The translations under genes were made by a program, and so were the position numbers. Below are positions 27,797 through 36,232 of a stretch of DNA of 64,000 nucleotides, in pieces. Source of the stretch: Salegentibacter salinarum (lineage in GTDB: Bacteria; Bacteroidota; Bacteroidia; Flavobacteriales; Flavobacteriaceae); contig NZ_FUZC01000007.1 in NCBI RefSeq assembly GCF_900168115.1, positions 62,001 to 126,000 of the forward strand, given 5' to 3'. The notes beneath the pieces were generated by a model. The model made no database searches. It saw only the letters and a program-made list of their open reading frames with translations, and was not told the origin of the DNA. The first letter of the stretch is position 1. Every line of letters begins with the position of its first letter.

Positions 27797-28429
27797 ATGC
27801 TACAGGAATTAAAAGAAGCTTACGGATTTATTTTTGAAGACGATTTAATTGAAGAGATTGGAGAGGTAGGTAGTCTACAACAGGTTGCTGCCGGTGAAAA
27901 AATCATTGAAATTGGAGATTATGTAAAAATGATGCCCTTACTAATTGAAGGAGCAATTAAAATTATGCGCGAAGATAAGGATGGCGACGAACTTCTGCTG
28001 TATTTCCTTGAACGTGGCGATACCTGCGCAATGACCCTTTCCTGTTGTCTTGGCCAGACCAAAAGTGAGATTAGAGCCATTGCCGAACGCGATACTAAGT
28101 TGATTATGATTCCCATTGAAAAAATGGAAGAATGGACCTCCAAATATAAATCTTGGCGCGATTTTGTTTTTGAAAGTTACCACGCCCGGCTAAATGAAAT
28201 GCTGGAAACCATAGATACCATTGCTTTTATGAATATGGACCAGCGTTTAATGAAATATCTTCAGGATAAGGCAAAAATCAATCAGAATGAAGTAATTGCA
28301 GCTACCCATCAACAAATTGCTTACGATTTGCATACCTCACGGGTAGTGATTTCCAGGTTATTAAAAAAACTGGAAATTGACGGTAGAATAAAACTGCAGC
28401 GTAACAGTATAGAAATAATGGAACTTTAG
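27797..28429 (+). CDS. Crp/Fnr family transcription factor
   Basis: The 210-residue regulator has a cyclic-nucleotide-binding-type beta barrel (about 20-125), a dimer helix (about 125-145) and a winged helix-turn-helix (about 150-210, with THQQIAYDLHTSRVVISRLLKK). Start: ATG at 27797 preceded by AGGA is chosen over an in-frame TTG at 27761. Cys77, Cys83 and Cys84 (DTCAMTLSCCLG) cluster where other members bind ligand. In the recognition helix the usual Glu of SRE-x-x-SR is Val183. This fits a target other than TGTGA or TTGAT. A GTAAC-N4-GTTAC palindrome lies right after its stop. Confidence 0.9.
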   Translation: MLQELKEAYGFIFEDDLIEEIGEVGSLQQVAAGEKIIEIGDYVKMMPLLIEGAIKIMREDKDGDELLLYFLERGDTCAMTLSCCLGQTKSEIRAIAERDTKLIMIPIEKMEEWTSKYKSWRDFVFESYHARLNEMLETIDTIAFMNMDQRLMKYLQDKAKINQNEVIAATHQQIAYDLHTSRVVISRLLKKLEIDGRIKLQRNSIEIMEL

Positions 28430-28435
28430 TTCTTT

Positions 28436-28479
28436 GTAACCCTTGTTACTGTACAACACCCATATTGCAGGTATTTTTG
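28436..28479 (+). promoter_or_regulatory. GTAAC-N4-GTTAC operator and -7 box, tauE-cydAB operon
   Basis: The palindrome GTAACCCTTGTTAC (28436-28449) is followed after exactly 22 nt by TATTTTTG (28472-28479), a TAnnTTTG -7 box. The ATG lies 19 bp further on. The palindrome centre would be near -41, the class II position of Crp/Fnr activators. Confidence 0.75.
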
Positions 28480-28498
28480 CAGCGTAATAAAATATAAT

Positions 28499-29296
28499 AT
28501 GGAAATACTTGAAATACTGGGTTACGTTGGTGGATTGGTAATTGGTATTGTTTTAGGTCTTATTGGTGGCGGCGGTTCTATCTTAACGGTTCCCGTGCTG
28601 GTTTACTTACTGGCCATTAATCCCGTAACCGCCACTGCATATTCTCTTTTTGTTGTTGGAGCATCCTCCCTGGTAGGCGCTTTTAAAAATATGCAGAAAA
28701 AACTGGTAGATTTTAGAACTGCCATTGTTTTCTCGATTCCTGCTTTTATTGCGGTATACGCAACTCGAAAATGGATGGTACCTGCCATTCCTGAGTCTCT
28801 TTTTAGTGTTGGAGATTTTGAAATCACCAAGAACATTGGTATTATGCTGTTTTTTGCCATTATTATGATCCTGGCTTCAGTTTCTATGATTAGGGAGAAT
28901 GGAAAGAAAAAAACCGAAAATGAAAAAATCAGCTATAATTATCCTTTAATTGTTCTTGAAGGAATTGTTGTAGGTGTTCTCACCGGAATTGTGGGTGCAG
29001 GTGGTGGGTTCCTAATTATCCCGGCTTTAGTGCTTTTAGCAAAACTTCCTATGAAAAAAGCGGTAGCGACTTCCTTGCTAATTATTGCCATTAAATCGCT
29101 TATCGGTTTTATTGGTGATGTTCAAAATATGGATATTAACTGGCTGTTTTTAGCAATTTTTACGGGACTTTCCATGGTAGGTATGTTTATAGGAATTTAT
29201 CTCAATAAATTTATAGATGGAAAAAAACTGAAAAAAGGTTTCGGCTGGTTTGTATTAATAATGGGTATTTATATAATTTGGGCTGAAATTTCGTAA
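28499..29296 (+). CDS. TauE/SafE family sulfite/organosulfur exporter
   Basis: The 265-residue membrane protein has eight or so helices in two halves. Each half begins with the family glycine motif: LGLIGGGGSILTVPVLVYLL and GIVGAGGGFLIIPALVLLA. TauE/SafE proteins move sulfite, thiosulfate-like or organosulfur anions, but substrate cannot be read from sequence. It is the first gene after the palindromic operator at 28436. It is followed closely (24, 55, 2, 2 and 6 bp gaps) by the genes up to 33475, so it probably leads a six-gene operon with cytochrome bd. Confidence 0.9.
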   Translation: MEILEILGYVGGLVIGIVLGLIGGGGSILTVPVLVYLLAINPVTATAYSLFVVGASSLVGAFKNMQKKLVDFRTAIVFSIPAFIAVYATRKWMVPAIPESLFSVGDFEITKNIGIMLFFAIIMILASVSMIRENGKKKTENEKISYNYPLIVLEGIVVGVLTGIVGAGGGFLIIPALVLLAKLPMKKAVATSLLIIAIKSLIGFIGDVQNMDINWLFLAIFTGLSMVGMFIGIYLNKFIDGKKLKKGFGWFVLIMGIYIIWAEIS

Positions 29297-29320
29297 ATTC
29301 TAATCAGGGAAACTGAAGCG

Positions 29321-29774
29321 ATGCCATTTAAAAACTACTTTTTTGTCGGAATGCAGTTTGTGCTTTTTATAGCCTGGATATTCGATATTGAAGCTTTAAA
29401 GTTAAACCGGTTAGAATTTCTTCAGCCGGTTTTTTTAGTTTTAAGCGGAATAGGTTTTTTAATCGTTTTAATTTCAATCCTACAACTCAACACCAATCTA
29501 TCCCCATTTCCAAAGCCAAAAGAAAACGCAATTTTAATAACAAATGGACTCTTTAAATATATTAAGACATCCTATTTACTCCGGTATTATAATTTTTCTC
29601 TTTTTTCTTTCCCTGTATTTTGCTTCCGGGTATAGAATAGGAATTGCGGTTTTATTGCTGATTTTATTCTGGTTTAAATCAGAATATGAAGAACAGCAAT
29701 TATGCTTAAAATATCCAAATTATCGCAAATACCGGAAGGTCACCGGTAGATTTTTCCCTAAATTTATTCGTTGA
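29321..29774 (+). pseudogene. Isoprenylcysteine carboxyl methyltransferase-like membrane protein, frameshifted
   Basis: The first frame (29321-29635) gives membrane segments and then NLSPFPKPKENAILITNGLF. The family motif RHPIYSGII, two more helices and SEYEEQQLCLKYPNYRKY are found in a second frame that ends at 29774. A single extra A in ATTAAGACAT at about 29563 breaks the motif KYI-RHPIYSG. If the base is real the protein is dead, and the rest of the operon must be translated independently. If it is a base error the gene is intact at about 150 residues. Members methylate small thiols or lipids. Confidence 0.75.
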
Positions 29775-29829
29775 AAATTATATTGATAAGCCTTTTTGAA
29801 AGGACTTGAAATCAATAAACTAAAACTGG

Positions 29830-31200
29830 ATGGAGAATTTAGATTATGCCCGCCTGCAAATGGCCTTTACTCTGGGCTTTCACATTATTTTTGCCTGTAT
29901 TGGGATGGTTATGCCTTTTTTTATGGTGGTTTCGCACTACAAATGGTTAAAAACCAGAAATCCTATTTATAAAAGGTTAACTATGGCCTGGTTAAAAGGA
30001 GTAGCAATCTTTTTTGTTACCGGGGCAGTTTCAGGTACTGCGCTTTCTTTCGAACTGGGGATGCTATGGCCGGAATTTATGAAACACGCCGGTCCCATTA
30101 TTGGGATGCCATTTTCCTTAGAAGGTGCTGCATTTTTCGTTGAAGCCATCGCCCTTGGATTTTATCTTTACGGCTGGAATAAACTTCCCGAAAAATTCCA
30201 CTGGTTTACTGGTGTGATAATTGGTGTAGCGGGAGTAGCTTCAGGAATACTCGTGGTTTCAGCAAATGGCTGGATGAATGCACCATCAGGTTTTGAATAT
30301 ATAAATGGTGAATTCACAAATATAGATCCGGTTGCGGCATTGTTAAATCCGGCCTGGTTTACCCAAGCCTTGCATATGACGCTTGCTGCTTTTGTAGCCA
30401 CCAGTTTTGGAGTGGCTGGAATTCATGCTTTTCAAATTTTCCGGAAAAGAAATGTAGAATTACATACCAAAGCTTTTAAAATCGCTATTGTTTTTGGAGC
30501 AATAGCTGCGTTTTTACAACCTATCAGCGGTGATCTTTCAGCCAAAGATGTCGCCGAACGCCAACCGGTAAAACTCGCTGCTATGGAAGCGCATTATGAA
30601 ACCTCAAAGGGCGCCCCACTTTATATTGGTGGAATTGTAGATGAAGAAAACCGAACGGTCTCCAATAAAATTGAAATTCCAAAAGCACTTTCTTTTCTGG
30701 CTTTTGGCGATTTTAATGCCGAAGTAAAAGGATTAAACGATTTCCCTGATAATGAACTCCCGCCTGTGGCCATTGTACACTATGCTTTCCAAACTATGGT
30801 CGGGATAGGTACTTTGTTGATGTTTGCAGGACTAATTTATTTTATCAGTTTGAGAAAGAAAAGCTGGCTTCAGAATAAATATTACTGGTTATTGTTTATA
30901 ATAATTGCGCCTCTTGGTTTTGTAGCGATAGAAGCCGGTTGGATAGTTACTGAGGTTGGAAGACAACCCTGGATTATCCACCAAATTATGAGGACTGAAG
31001 ATGCCGTAACCCCAATGCCGGGTATGAAGTATAGCTTCTTTTATTACCTTTTTCTCTATACTATTCTGGCTATAACAGTAACCTGGTTGATGAACCGACA
31101 AATAAAATCCCTTAATCAGGAAACTTCTGAAGAGAAGGGCACAGGAAATACTTTGAAAAAGAGTTTTAAGCCCACAGGTGGAAATAAAAACAAAGATTAG
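29830..31200 (+). CDS. cydA: Cytochrome bd oxidase subunit I
   Basis: The 456-residue quinol oxidase subunit has nine or so helices. The heme ligand His is in TLGFHIIFACIG (His18), and a second is in TQALHMTLAAF. The conserved GRQPW lies in EVGRQPWIIHQIMRT. The quinol loop is short, as in CIO-type enzymes. It carries electrons from quinol to oxygen in the inner membrane and is expected to be less sensitive to sulfide and cyanide than heme-copper oxidases. It sits in an operon with an exporter and methyltransferases under a GTAAC operator. cydB starts 2 bp after its stop. Confidence 0.96.
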   Translation: MENLDYARLQMAFTLGFHIIFACIGMVMPFFMVVSHYKWLKTRNPIYKRLTMAWLKGVAIFFVTGAVSGTALSFELGMLWPEFMKHAGPIIGMPFSLEGAAFFVEAIALGFYLYGWNKLPEKFHWFTGVIIGVAGVASGILVVSANGWMNAPSGFEYINGEFTNIDPVAALLNPAWFTQALHMTLAAFVATSFGVAGIHAFQIFRKRNVELHTKAFKIAIVFGAIAAFLQPISGDLSAKDVAERQPVKLAAMEAHYETSKGAPLYIGGIVDEENRTVSNKIEIPKALSFLAFGDFNAEVKGLNDFPDNELPPVAIVHYAFQTMVGIGTLLMFAGLIYFISLRKKSWLQNKYYWLLFIIIAPLGFVAIEAGWIVTEVGRQPWIIHQIMRTEDAVTPMPGMKYSFFYYLFLYTILAITVTWLMNRQIKSLNQETSEEKGTGNTLKKSFKPTGGNKNKD

Positions 31201-31202
31201 TT

Positions 31203-32234
31203 ATGTTGTATGTAGTTCTATTTTTCCTCTTGTTTTCGCTGTTATTGTATGTGCTCCTCGGTGGCGCTGATTTTGGTGCCGGTATCGTTGAGTTATTTTC
31301 TTCAGCCAGAAACAAGGAGCATACCCGGGATACAATTTACCGTGTAATGGGCCCAATTTGGGAAGCAAACCATATCTGGCTTATTATAATGCTTGTAATT
31401 TTATGGGTGGCTTTTCCGGCGTATTTTAATGTGATGATAATTTACCTGCATATTCCTTTAAGCCTTGTTTTACTGGGAATTACGTTACGTGGTGTAGCGT
31501 TTGTTTTTCGTCATTATGATGCGGTTTTAGATAAATCTCAGTTTTGGTATAACTGGCTTTTTAGAATTGGAAGTTTTGTAACACCGGTCTTCCTGGGAAT
31601 GTCTTTTGGGGCGTTAATCGGTGGTGAAATTATTATTACCGAAGATTATGAGACCTACGGTTTTTACGATCTTTTTATGCAGCACTGGCTGAGTATTTTT
31701 GCCTTACTGGTTGGATTATTTTATGCCGCACTTTGTGCTTTTTTAGCTTCCACTTTATTGATTGGAGAAGCCGATGGAAAAGCACGGAAACATTACGCGA
31801 AAAATTCGGCTTTTTTTACCATTGTACTCGTCGTGCTTGGCTTTATCCTTATTAGTTATGGATATTTCAGCGAAATAAAATTTGCAGAAGATTTTATTCA
31901 TAATCCGATTTCTTTAGCCTGCGTTGGTTTATCGGGAATCCTTTTATTTCCGCTTTGGAAATTTATAAAAAAAGAATATCGAATTGCCAGTAGGTATTTG
32001 GCAGGTTTCCAGGTAGTTTTAATACTTTTTGCAGCCTTATATGCACATTTTCCTTATATTATAATAACTGCCGAAAAAGAGATAAGTCTGTTAGAAAACC
32101 TTGCACCAGAATCTACCATCAGTAACCTGGCGATTATGCTGCTAATTGGCGGATTTATTATTCTACCGGGTCTTTTTCATTTAATGAAATCTTTTAATAT
32201 GATTAAGTTACTTGAAAAACCTGAAAAAGATTAA
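31203..32234 (+). CDS. cydB: Cytochrome bd oxidase subunit II
   Basis: The 343-residue membrane subunit contains LLGGADFGAGIVELF at the N-terminus and PIWEANHIWLIIMLVILWVAFPAYF, the two most conserved CydB blocks. Eight or so helices are visible. With CydA it forms the bd oxidase. The gene is 2 bp after cydA and 2 bp before the first methyltransferase gene. No CydX-like small gene is visible in the 2-bp gap. Length is in the normal range of short-form CydB proteins. Confidence 0.96.
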   Translation: MLYVVLFFLLFSLLLYVLLGGADFGAGIVELFSSARNKEHTRDTIYRVMGPIWEANHIWLIIMLVILWVAFPAYFNVMIIYLHIPLSLVLLGITLRGVAFVFRHYDAVLDKSQFWYNWLFRIGSFVTPVFLGMSFGALIGGEIIITEDYETYGFYDLFMQHWLSIFALLVGLFYAALCAFLASTLLIGEADGKARKHYAKNSAFFTIVLVVLGFILISYGYFSEIKFAEDFIHNPISLACVGLSGILLFPLWKFIKKEYRIASRYLAGFQVVLILFAALYAHFPYIIITAEKEISLLENLAPESTISNLAIMLLIGGFIILPGLFHLMKSFNMIKLLEKPEKD

Positions 32235-32236
32235 TT

Positions 32237-32851
32237 ATGAAGGAAACAAAATCACATTGGGAAGAGGTTTACGATAAAAAATCACACCAAGATGCCAGTT
32301 GGTACCAGGAAACACCTGCAACATCTTTGGAGTTTATCAAAGAACTGGAATTATCTGAATGTTCAAAAATTATAGATGTTGGGGGAGGAGATTCCAATTT
32401 TGTAGACCATTTATTAAAAGAAGGCTTTCGGGATATTTCTGTTTTGGATATTTCTGAAAGAGCCATTGAAAAGGCCAAAAAACGTCTAAAAGAAGATGCT
32501 GAAAGGGTGAATTGGATCGTTGCTGATGCTTCAGAATTTGAAGCCACACAGGTTTATCATCTTTGGCACGATCGCGCTGCTTTTCATTTTTTAACTGAAA
32601 GTAAACAGATAGAAAATTATATACGAACCCTAGAAAATTCGGTAGCTTCAGGCGGATTTGTAATTCTGGCAACATTTTCAACAGAAGGGCCGGAAAAATG
32701 TAGTGGAAGAACCATTAAGCAATATTCAAAAAAAGATCTTCAGGAATTATTAAAGCATAAATTTCAACTTTTAAAATTCAAAAATATAGATCATAAAACC
32801 CCGGGCGGGGCTATTCAGAACTTTACATTTTGTTGTTTCAAGAAAAAATAA
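32237..32851 (+). CDS. Class I SAM-dependent methyltransferase
   Basis: The 204-residue enzyme has SAM motif I IIDVGGGDSNFVDHLL (about 45-60), an acidic residue ending strand 2 (VLDISERAI), and VYHLWHDRAAFHFL as motif IV. The phrase FSTEGPEKCSGRTIKQYS is typical of a subgroup related to TPMT/TehB-like thiol or oxyanion methyltransferases. The substrate is unknown, but its place 2 bp after cydB in a sulfur-linked operon makes a thiol or sulfide substrate attractive. This is inference. It ends 6 bp before a second methyltransferase gene. Confidence 0.85.
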   Translation: MKETKSHWEEVYDKKSHQDASWYQETPATSLEFIKELELSECSKIIDVGGGDSNFVDHLLKEGFRDISVLDISERAIEKAKKRLKEDAERVNWIVADASEFEATQVYHLWHDRAAFHFLTESKQIENYIRTLENSVASGGFVILATFSTEGPEKCSGRTIKQYSKKDLQELLKHKFQLLKFKNIDHKTPGGAIQNFTFCCFKKK

Positions 32852-32857
32852 AAGCTT

Positions 32858-33475
32858 ATGAAAGAATTTTGGAACGAACGTTATGCCGATGCAGATTATG
32901 TTTACGGCAAAGCACCTAACGAATATTTTAAAGAGAAAATTGATGAAATGCAACCCGGTAAAATTTTGTTACCGGCCGAAGGCGAAGGAAGAAATGCTGT
33001 GTACGCGGCAGTCCTGGAGTGGGAGGTTTCTGCGTTTGATATTAGCATAAAAGGAAAGGAAAAAGCTTTAAAACTGGCCCAAACTGAAAATGTTGAAATT
33101 GATTATAAAGTAGGAGGTCTACCCCAACTTGATTATAAAGAGGAACAGTTTGATTGTATTGCCTTAATTTTCGCCCATTTTTCAGAAGATAAAAAGGATA
33201 ACTACCTGAAGCGGTTTAAACAATTATTAAAAGGAGGCGGCGTAATTATTTTTGAAGCTTTTAGTAAAGAACAAATAGATATTCAGAAAGATAATCCAAA
33301 ATCTGGTGGCCCTAAAAATGCTGAAATGCTATTTTCTAAAGAAGAATTGCAAACCTGTTTTAGCGGTTATGAATTCGAGGAATTTGAGGATTTAATCACC
33401 GAGCTTTCAGAAGGAAAGTTTCACCAGGGAAAAGCAGCAGTAATTCGTTTTGTAGCGCGAAAACCATTAAACTGA
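32858..33475 (+). CDS. Class I SAM-dependent methyltransferase (TPMT/TehB-like)
   Basis: The 205-residue enzyme begins EFWNERYADADYVYGKAPNE, a TehB/TPMT-like opening in which WxxRYxxxxYxYG is common. Motif I follows as KILLPAEGEGRNAVYAA, and FDCIALIFAHFSED in motif IV. It would methylate a small nucleophile, possibly a thiol, selenide or tellurite-type compound; not proven. It is the last gene of the operon that begins at 28499 and is followed by a strong bidirectional terminator at 33481. The two adjacent methyltransferases differ clearly in sequence and are not a recent duplication. Confidence 0.87.
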   Translation: MKEFWNERYADADYVYGKAPNEYFKEKIDEMQPGKILLPAEGEGRNAVYAAVLEWEVSAFDISIKGKEKALKLAQTENVEIDYKVGGLPQLDYKEEQFDCIALIFAHFSEDKKDNYLKRFKQLLKGGGVIIFEAFSKEQIDIQKDNPKSGGPKNAEMLFSKEELQTCFSGYEFEEFEDLITELSEGKFHQGKAAVIRFVARKPLN

Positions 33476-33480
33476 AATAT

Positions 33481-33515
33481 AAAACCTCACAGGTTTTTAC
33501 GACCTGTGAGGTTTT
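33481..33515. terminator. Bidirectional intrinsic terminator
   Basis: AAAACCTCACAGGT (33481-33494) and its exact complement ACCTGTGAGGTTTT (33502-33515) enclose seven bases. With A and T runs on each side it can end both the cyd operon and the convergent SoxB-like gene. The same stem core occurs at 52911-52947. Confidence 0.9.
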
Positions 33516-33520
33516 ATTTT

Positions 33521-35176
33521 CTATTGAAACTCATAATCCGTTCCCGGAACTGTTGAAAAAGATTTTTCTCCCAGATATTCACAATAGGCCCGGCCATCTA
33601 ATTTTGGCGAGACCGGAGAATGCTTTTGTAAATATTCTTCTACTACTTCGTGAATAGTATAATCTTTTACTTCTACATCTTTTACATTTGACATTCGGCA
33701 AAGATTGTCAATTGGATCACCAGGGCGAACACAGGCTGAAATCGTATAGTATTCATCTTCCTGCATTTCTGCTCCGTTTACAGTAACCGATTGTATACGT
33801 TCCCCTTTTTCATTTTGAGAATCGAAATCGACTTCCATTCCAGAAAATCTTACCAGCCAGCCCCCAAAACGTTCAATTGAATTTTGGGCAAATGCATTGT
33901 GCATTTCATTTTCCAGCCAGTTTTTAATTTGTTTTCCACTGGCTTTCCCGGTTTTAACTTTTTCATTTACCGGTAATAAATTCCACAAATTTGCTCGGGT
34001 GATGGGCGCAGCCTCACCGTTTTCGGGAACTATAGGATTTCCGAAGCGGAATCCGTTAGAAATCGAAATATCGGCACCGGTTTTCCATCGAGCCGCATCG
34101 GTGATCATATTATCCATTGGGTTCTCCACAGTCAGGTAGCGGTAAAGCGGAGTTTCGGTATAGCCAACCACGGTTTCTAAATATTCTTCGTAAGGAGCTT
34201 TTGCCTTTTTAACCAATTCGGCAATTTCGGGAGCAGCCGGATATCTTTCAGGGTCTACTTCCATTAATTCATACTTCTGATCTACAATTTCACCATCTTT
34301 AAAATAAAGATCCAGTTTTCCCACAAAAGAACCAAAAGCGCCCGGTTCGGTCACTTTGGCGTATTTTCCCTGAATGGGTTCCCGAACGCGTTCGTGCGTA
34401 TCGTTCCCAAAGATATAATCTACATCTTTCGCAATCTGGCTATTTGCTAATTCTACCTGTTTAAAAATTCCGAAATGAGTAACGAGAAATAGCGCATCAA
34501 CTTTTTCTTCATTCTTTACTTTCTGAATCACTTCTTCTACACCATCTTCCAGTCCGCTAAAACCAATTCCCTCGCTAAAAATTGGATTTTGTCGCACGGG
34601 AACATCTGGATCGTTAATTCCAATAAATCCCAGTTTTACGCCTTCAATTTCTTTAGTCCAGTAAGGGGGGAAAAGCTCTTTTTGATCTTTATCGTGAAAC
34701 ATATTCTGAACAATCACCGGGGTTTCAAAACCCTGTAAAACGTCCATCATCACTTGCTTACCATAAACTACTTCCCAGTTTCCCGGCACAATAAGGTCGT
34801 AATCCATATTTTTTATAATGTCCGGGAAGATTTTCCCTTCAGACAGCGCGGCATATCCACTACCCTGGATCAGATCGCCGCCATCTAGAATAATTGTATT
34901 CGGATTTTTAGCTCTTTCTTCTTCGAACAGGGTTTGAATATGTGCCAGTCCGCCACGTTCTTTAAAAACTATTTCTTCATTTTCCCAGAATAATTCGGGA
35001 TGGGCATCTAACTGACCGTGAATATCTGCAGTTTGAAGAATGGTAATTTTAGTAGCGTTTTCTTTCCTGTCTTCTTTGTCTTTACCTTCTGCATTTAAGC
35101 ACGAAGTAAAAAGTGTAAGTCCCAAAACTCCTGAAAATAGAAGGAGTATTGATTTTATTTTTTTATTGAAAATCAT
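33521..35176 (-). CDS. SoxB-like metallophosphoesterase/5'-nucleotidase-family lipoprotein
   Basis: The 551-residue protein has a lipoprotein signal ending in LFTSC. A metallophosphoesterase domain comes first (ILQTADIHGQLDAHP, LDGGDLIQGSG, then GNWE, THFG and NDTHERV). The C-terminal domain runs about 310-520, with NMITDAARWKTGADISISNG, FRFG, WLENEM, GGWLVRFSGMEV and YYTISACVRPGDPIDNLC. GNWE instead of the usual GNHE, and the C-terminal pattern, resemble SoxB, which hydrolyses sulfate from thiosulfate bound to SoxYZ. No soxYZ is near, so the substrate is uncertain. It lies in a cluster with DsrE and DoxX genes. Confidence 0.75.
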   Translation of the reverse strand: MIFNKKIKSILLLFSGVLGLTLFTSCLNAEGKDKEDRKENATKITILQTADIHGQLDAHPELFWENEEIVFKERGGLAHIQTLFEEERAKNPNTIILDGGDLIQGSGYAALSEGKIFPDIIKNMDYDLIVPGNWEVVYGKQVMMDVLQGFETPVIVQNMFHDKDQKELFPPYWTKEIEGVKLGFIGINDPDVPVRQNPIFSEGIGFSGLEDGVEEVIQKVKNEEKVDALFLVTHFGIFKQVELANSQIAKDVDYIFGNDTHERVREPIQGKYAKVTEPGAFGSFVGKLDLYFKDGEIVDQKYELMEVDPERYPAAPEIAELVKKAKAPYEEYLETVVGYTETPLYRYLTVENPMDNMITDAARWKTGADISISNGFRFGNPIVPENGEAAPITRANLWNLLPVNEKVKTGKASGKQIKNWLENEMHNAFAQNSIERFGGWLVRFSGMEVDFDSQNEKGERIQSVTVNGAEMQEDEYYTISACVRPGDPIDNLCRMSNVKDVEVKDYTIHEVVEEYLQKHSPVSPKLDGRAYCEYLGEKSFSTVPGTDYEFQ

Positions 35177-35217
35177 ATTATGTTTTTTCTTTCTTGAGTT
35201 TTATATAGCTAAAATGT

Positions 35218-35250
35218 GTACGTCATGCTGAATTTGTTTTAGCATCTAGT
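35218..35250. repeat. Palindromic intergenic repeat, copy 1
   Basis: GTACGTCATGCTGAATTTG then TTTTAGCATCTAGT forms a short hairpin (TGCTGAA with TTTAGCA). Related copies are at 49957-49990 and, inverted, at 53001-53031. Confidence 0.6.
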
Positions 35251-35319
35251 TTCTTAACCAGTCAAACCTCCAATAAAAATCGCAGCAGGCTCTGAATCAA
35301 GTACATGTTGACGTTCTTA

Positions 35320-35736
35320 TTAAAGTTCGATACTGAAATAACCTTTTTTCTGTAGCTGAAAATCGTATAGAATACCGTTTTCAACAATTTCCATTTCAGA
35401 AGGGATTTTTTCCGGGTCTACTCCAAATTTTTTCAGGGAAAATCCGCAGGCTTTAAGTTCTACTCCTGCTTTTTCTGCCCTGTGTGTAAATTTTTTCATT
35501 TCCTCGAGATTGATTAAACCTTTTACGGTCTGCCCGCAAACAATAACCTGGAAATCTCCAAAATGGTGTCCGTCTTCTTTTTTCAATTCTTCCGCAGTAA
35601 TTAAAATGGGTTGCAATTGCGGAATTTTCTTGGTCAAAACCACGTAGTTATTTTTTTCTGTGTCGTGCTTTTGTGCTTGTGTTTTTACTGAAAACAGCAT
35701 TAAAAAAGCTGTAAATATTAAAATTATCTTTTTCAT
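35320..35736 (-). CDS. DsrE family protein, exported
   Basis: The 138-residue protein has a signal peptide (KKIILIFTAFLMLFSVKTQA) and a DsrE-like alpha/beta domain. DFQVIVCGQTVKGL and VELKACGFSLKKFGVDPEKI carry Cys residues in places typical for sulfur-carrying DsrE/TusD-type proteins. The mature protein would act in the periplasm, perhaps as a sulfane-sulfur carrier. It lies 36 bp after a DoxX gene on the same strand and 143 bp before the SoxB-like gene. Its start gives a normal signal sequence. The carrier role is inferred from the family. Confidence 0.8.
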   Translation of the reverse strand: MKKIILIFTAFLMLFSVKTQAQKHDTEKNNYVVLTKKIPQLQPILITAEELKKEDGHHFGDFQVIVCGQTVKGLINLEEMKKFTHRAEKAGVELKACGFSLKKFGVDPEKIPSEMEIVENGILYDFQLQKKGYFSIEL

Positions 35737-35772
35737 TTTTTAAATTTTTTAGGCTGTAATAGCCGGTTATAT

Positions 35773-36174
35773 TTATGTTTTTTGTTGATCTTTAAAATCG
35801 TTTAGGATGAAAAACAGAAGTCCGCCGGAAATCGCTACATTTTTAAATAGCGGCCCCAGTGTTGTAATTTGCCCCACCTGCACAGTTAAGGTAATAGGGA
35901 TTAAAATAGCAAGTAAAACTGCTGCTGTCCAGCGGGTCTTAAAGCCTAATAATAGTGCGACTCCCGCAATAAGCATCACAATTCCGGAGATCATTACCAG
36001 CAACTCCGGATTGCCGAAAAAATATGCGATTCCTTTAAAATTGGCCTGATCAATCCTGTTAACTGTTTTTTCAAGATTAAGCAAATGATTAAAACTGGCC
36101 ACGAGAAATATCCCGCTGAGCATCCCTCGTAACACTTGTATAGAGCGACGACTCACTAAAATTTTTGTATTCAT
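35773..36174 (-). CDS. DoxX family membrane protein
   Basis: The 133-residue protein has four membrane helices with RVLRGMLSGIFLVASFNHLLN-type first helix, ELLVMISGIVMLIAGVALLLGFKTRWTA and a last helix before NDFKDQ. This is the DoxX/DoxD family plan. Some members form a thiosulfate:quinone oxidoreductase, and others support oxidative stress defence. It is 36 bp upstream of dsrE-like and 58 bp downstream of a hypothetical gene, with a terminator-like hairpin in that gap. It may therefore depend on readthrough or a weak promoter of its own. Confidence 0.8.
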   Translation of the reverse strand: MNTKILVSRRSIQVLRGMLSGIFLVASFNHLLNLEKTVNRIDQANFKGIAYFFGNPELLVMISGIVMLIAGVALLLGFKTRWTAAVLLAILIPITLTVQVGQITTLGPLFKNVAISGGLLFFILNDFKDQQKT

Positions 36175-36196
36175 TGAAATTTAGAATTAGTGAAAA

Positions 36197-36228
36197 ATAA
36201 TCTTCTCCGGATTTGTGCCCGGAATTAT
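36197..36228 (-). terminator. Terminator-like hairpin before the DoxX gene
   Basis: On the minus strand ATAAT-CCGG pairs with CCGG-ATTAT around an 8-nt loop, followed by a TTTTT run. It lies just after the stop of the hypothetical gene at 36233 and could attenuate transcription into DoxX-DsrE. Confidence 0.55.
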
Positions 36229-36232
36229 CTTA

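Noticed and set aside
28398-28406. GTAACAG near the end of the Crp/Fnr gene as a further operator
   Set aside because: Only a half-site; no matching GTTAC four bases later.
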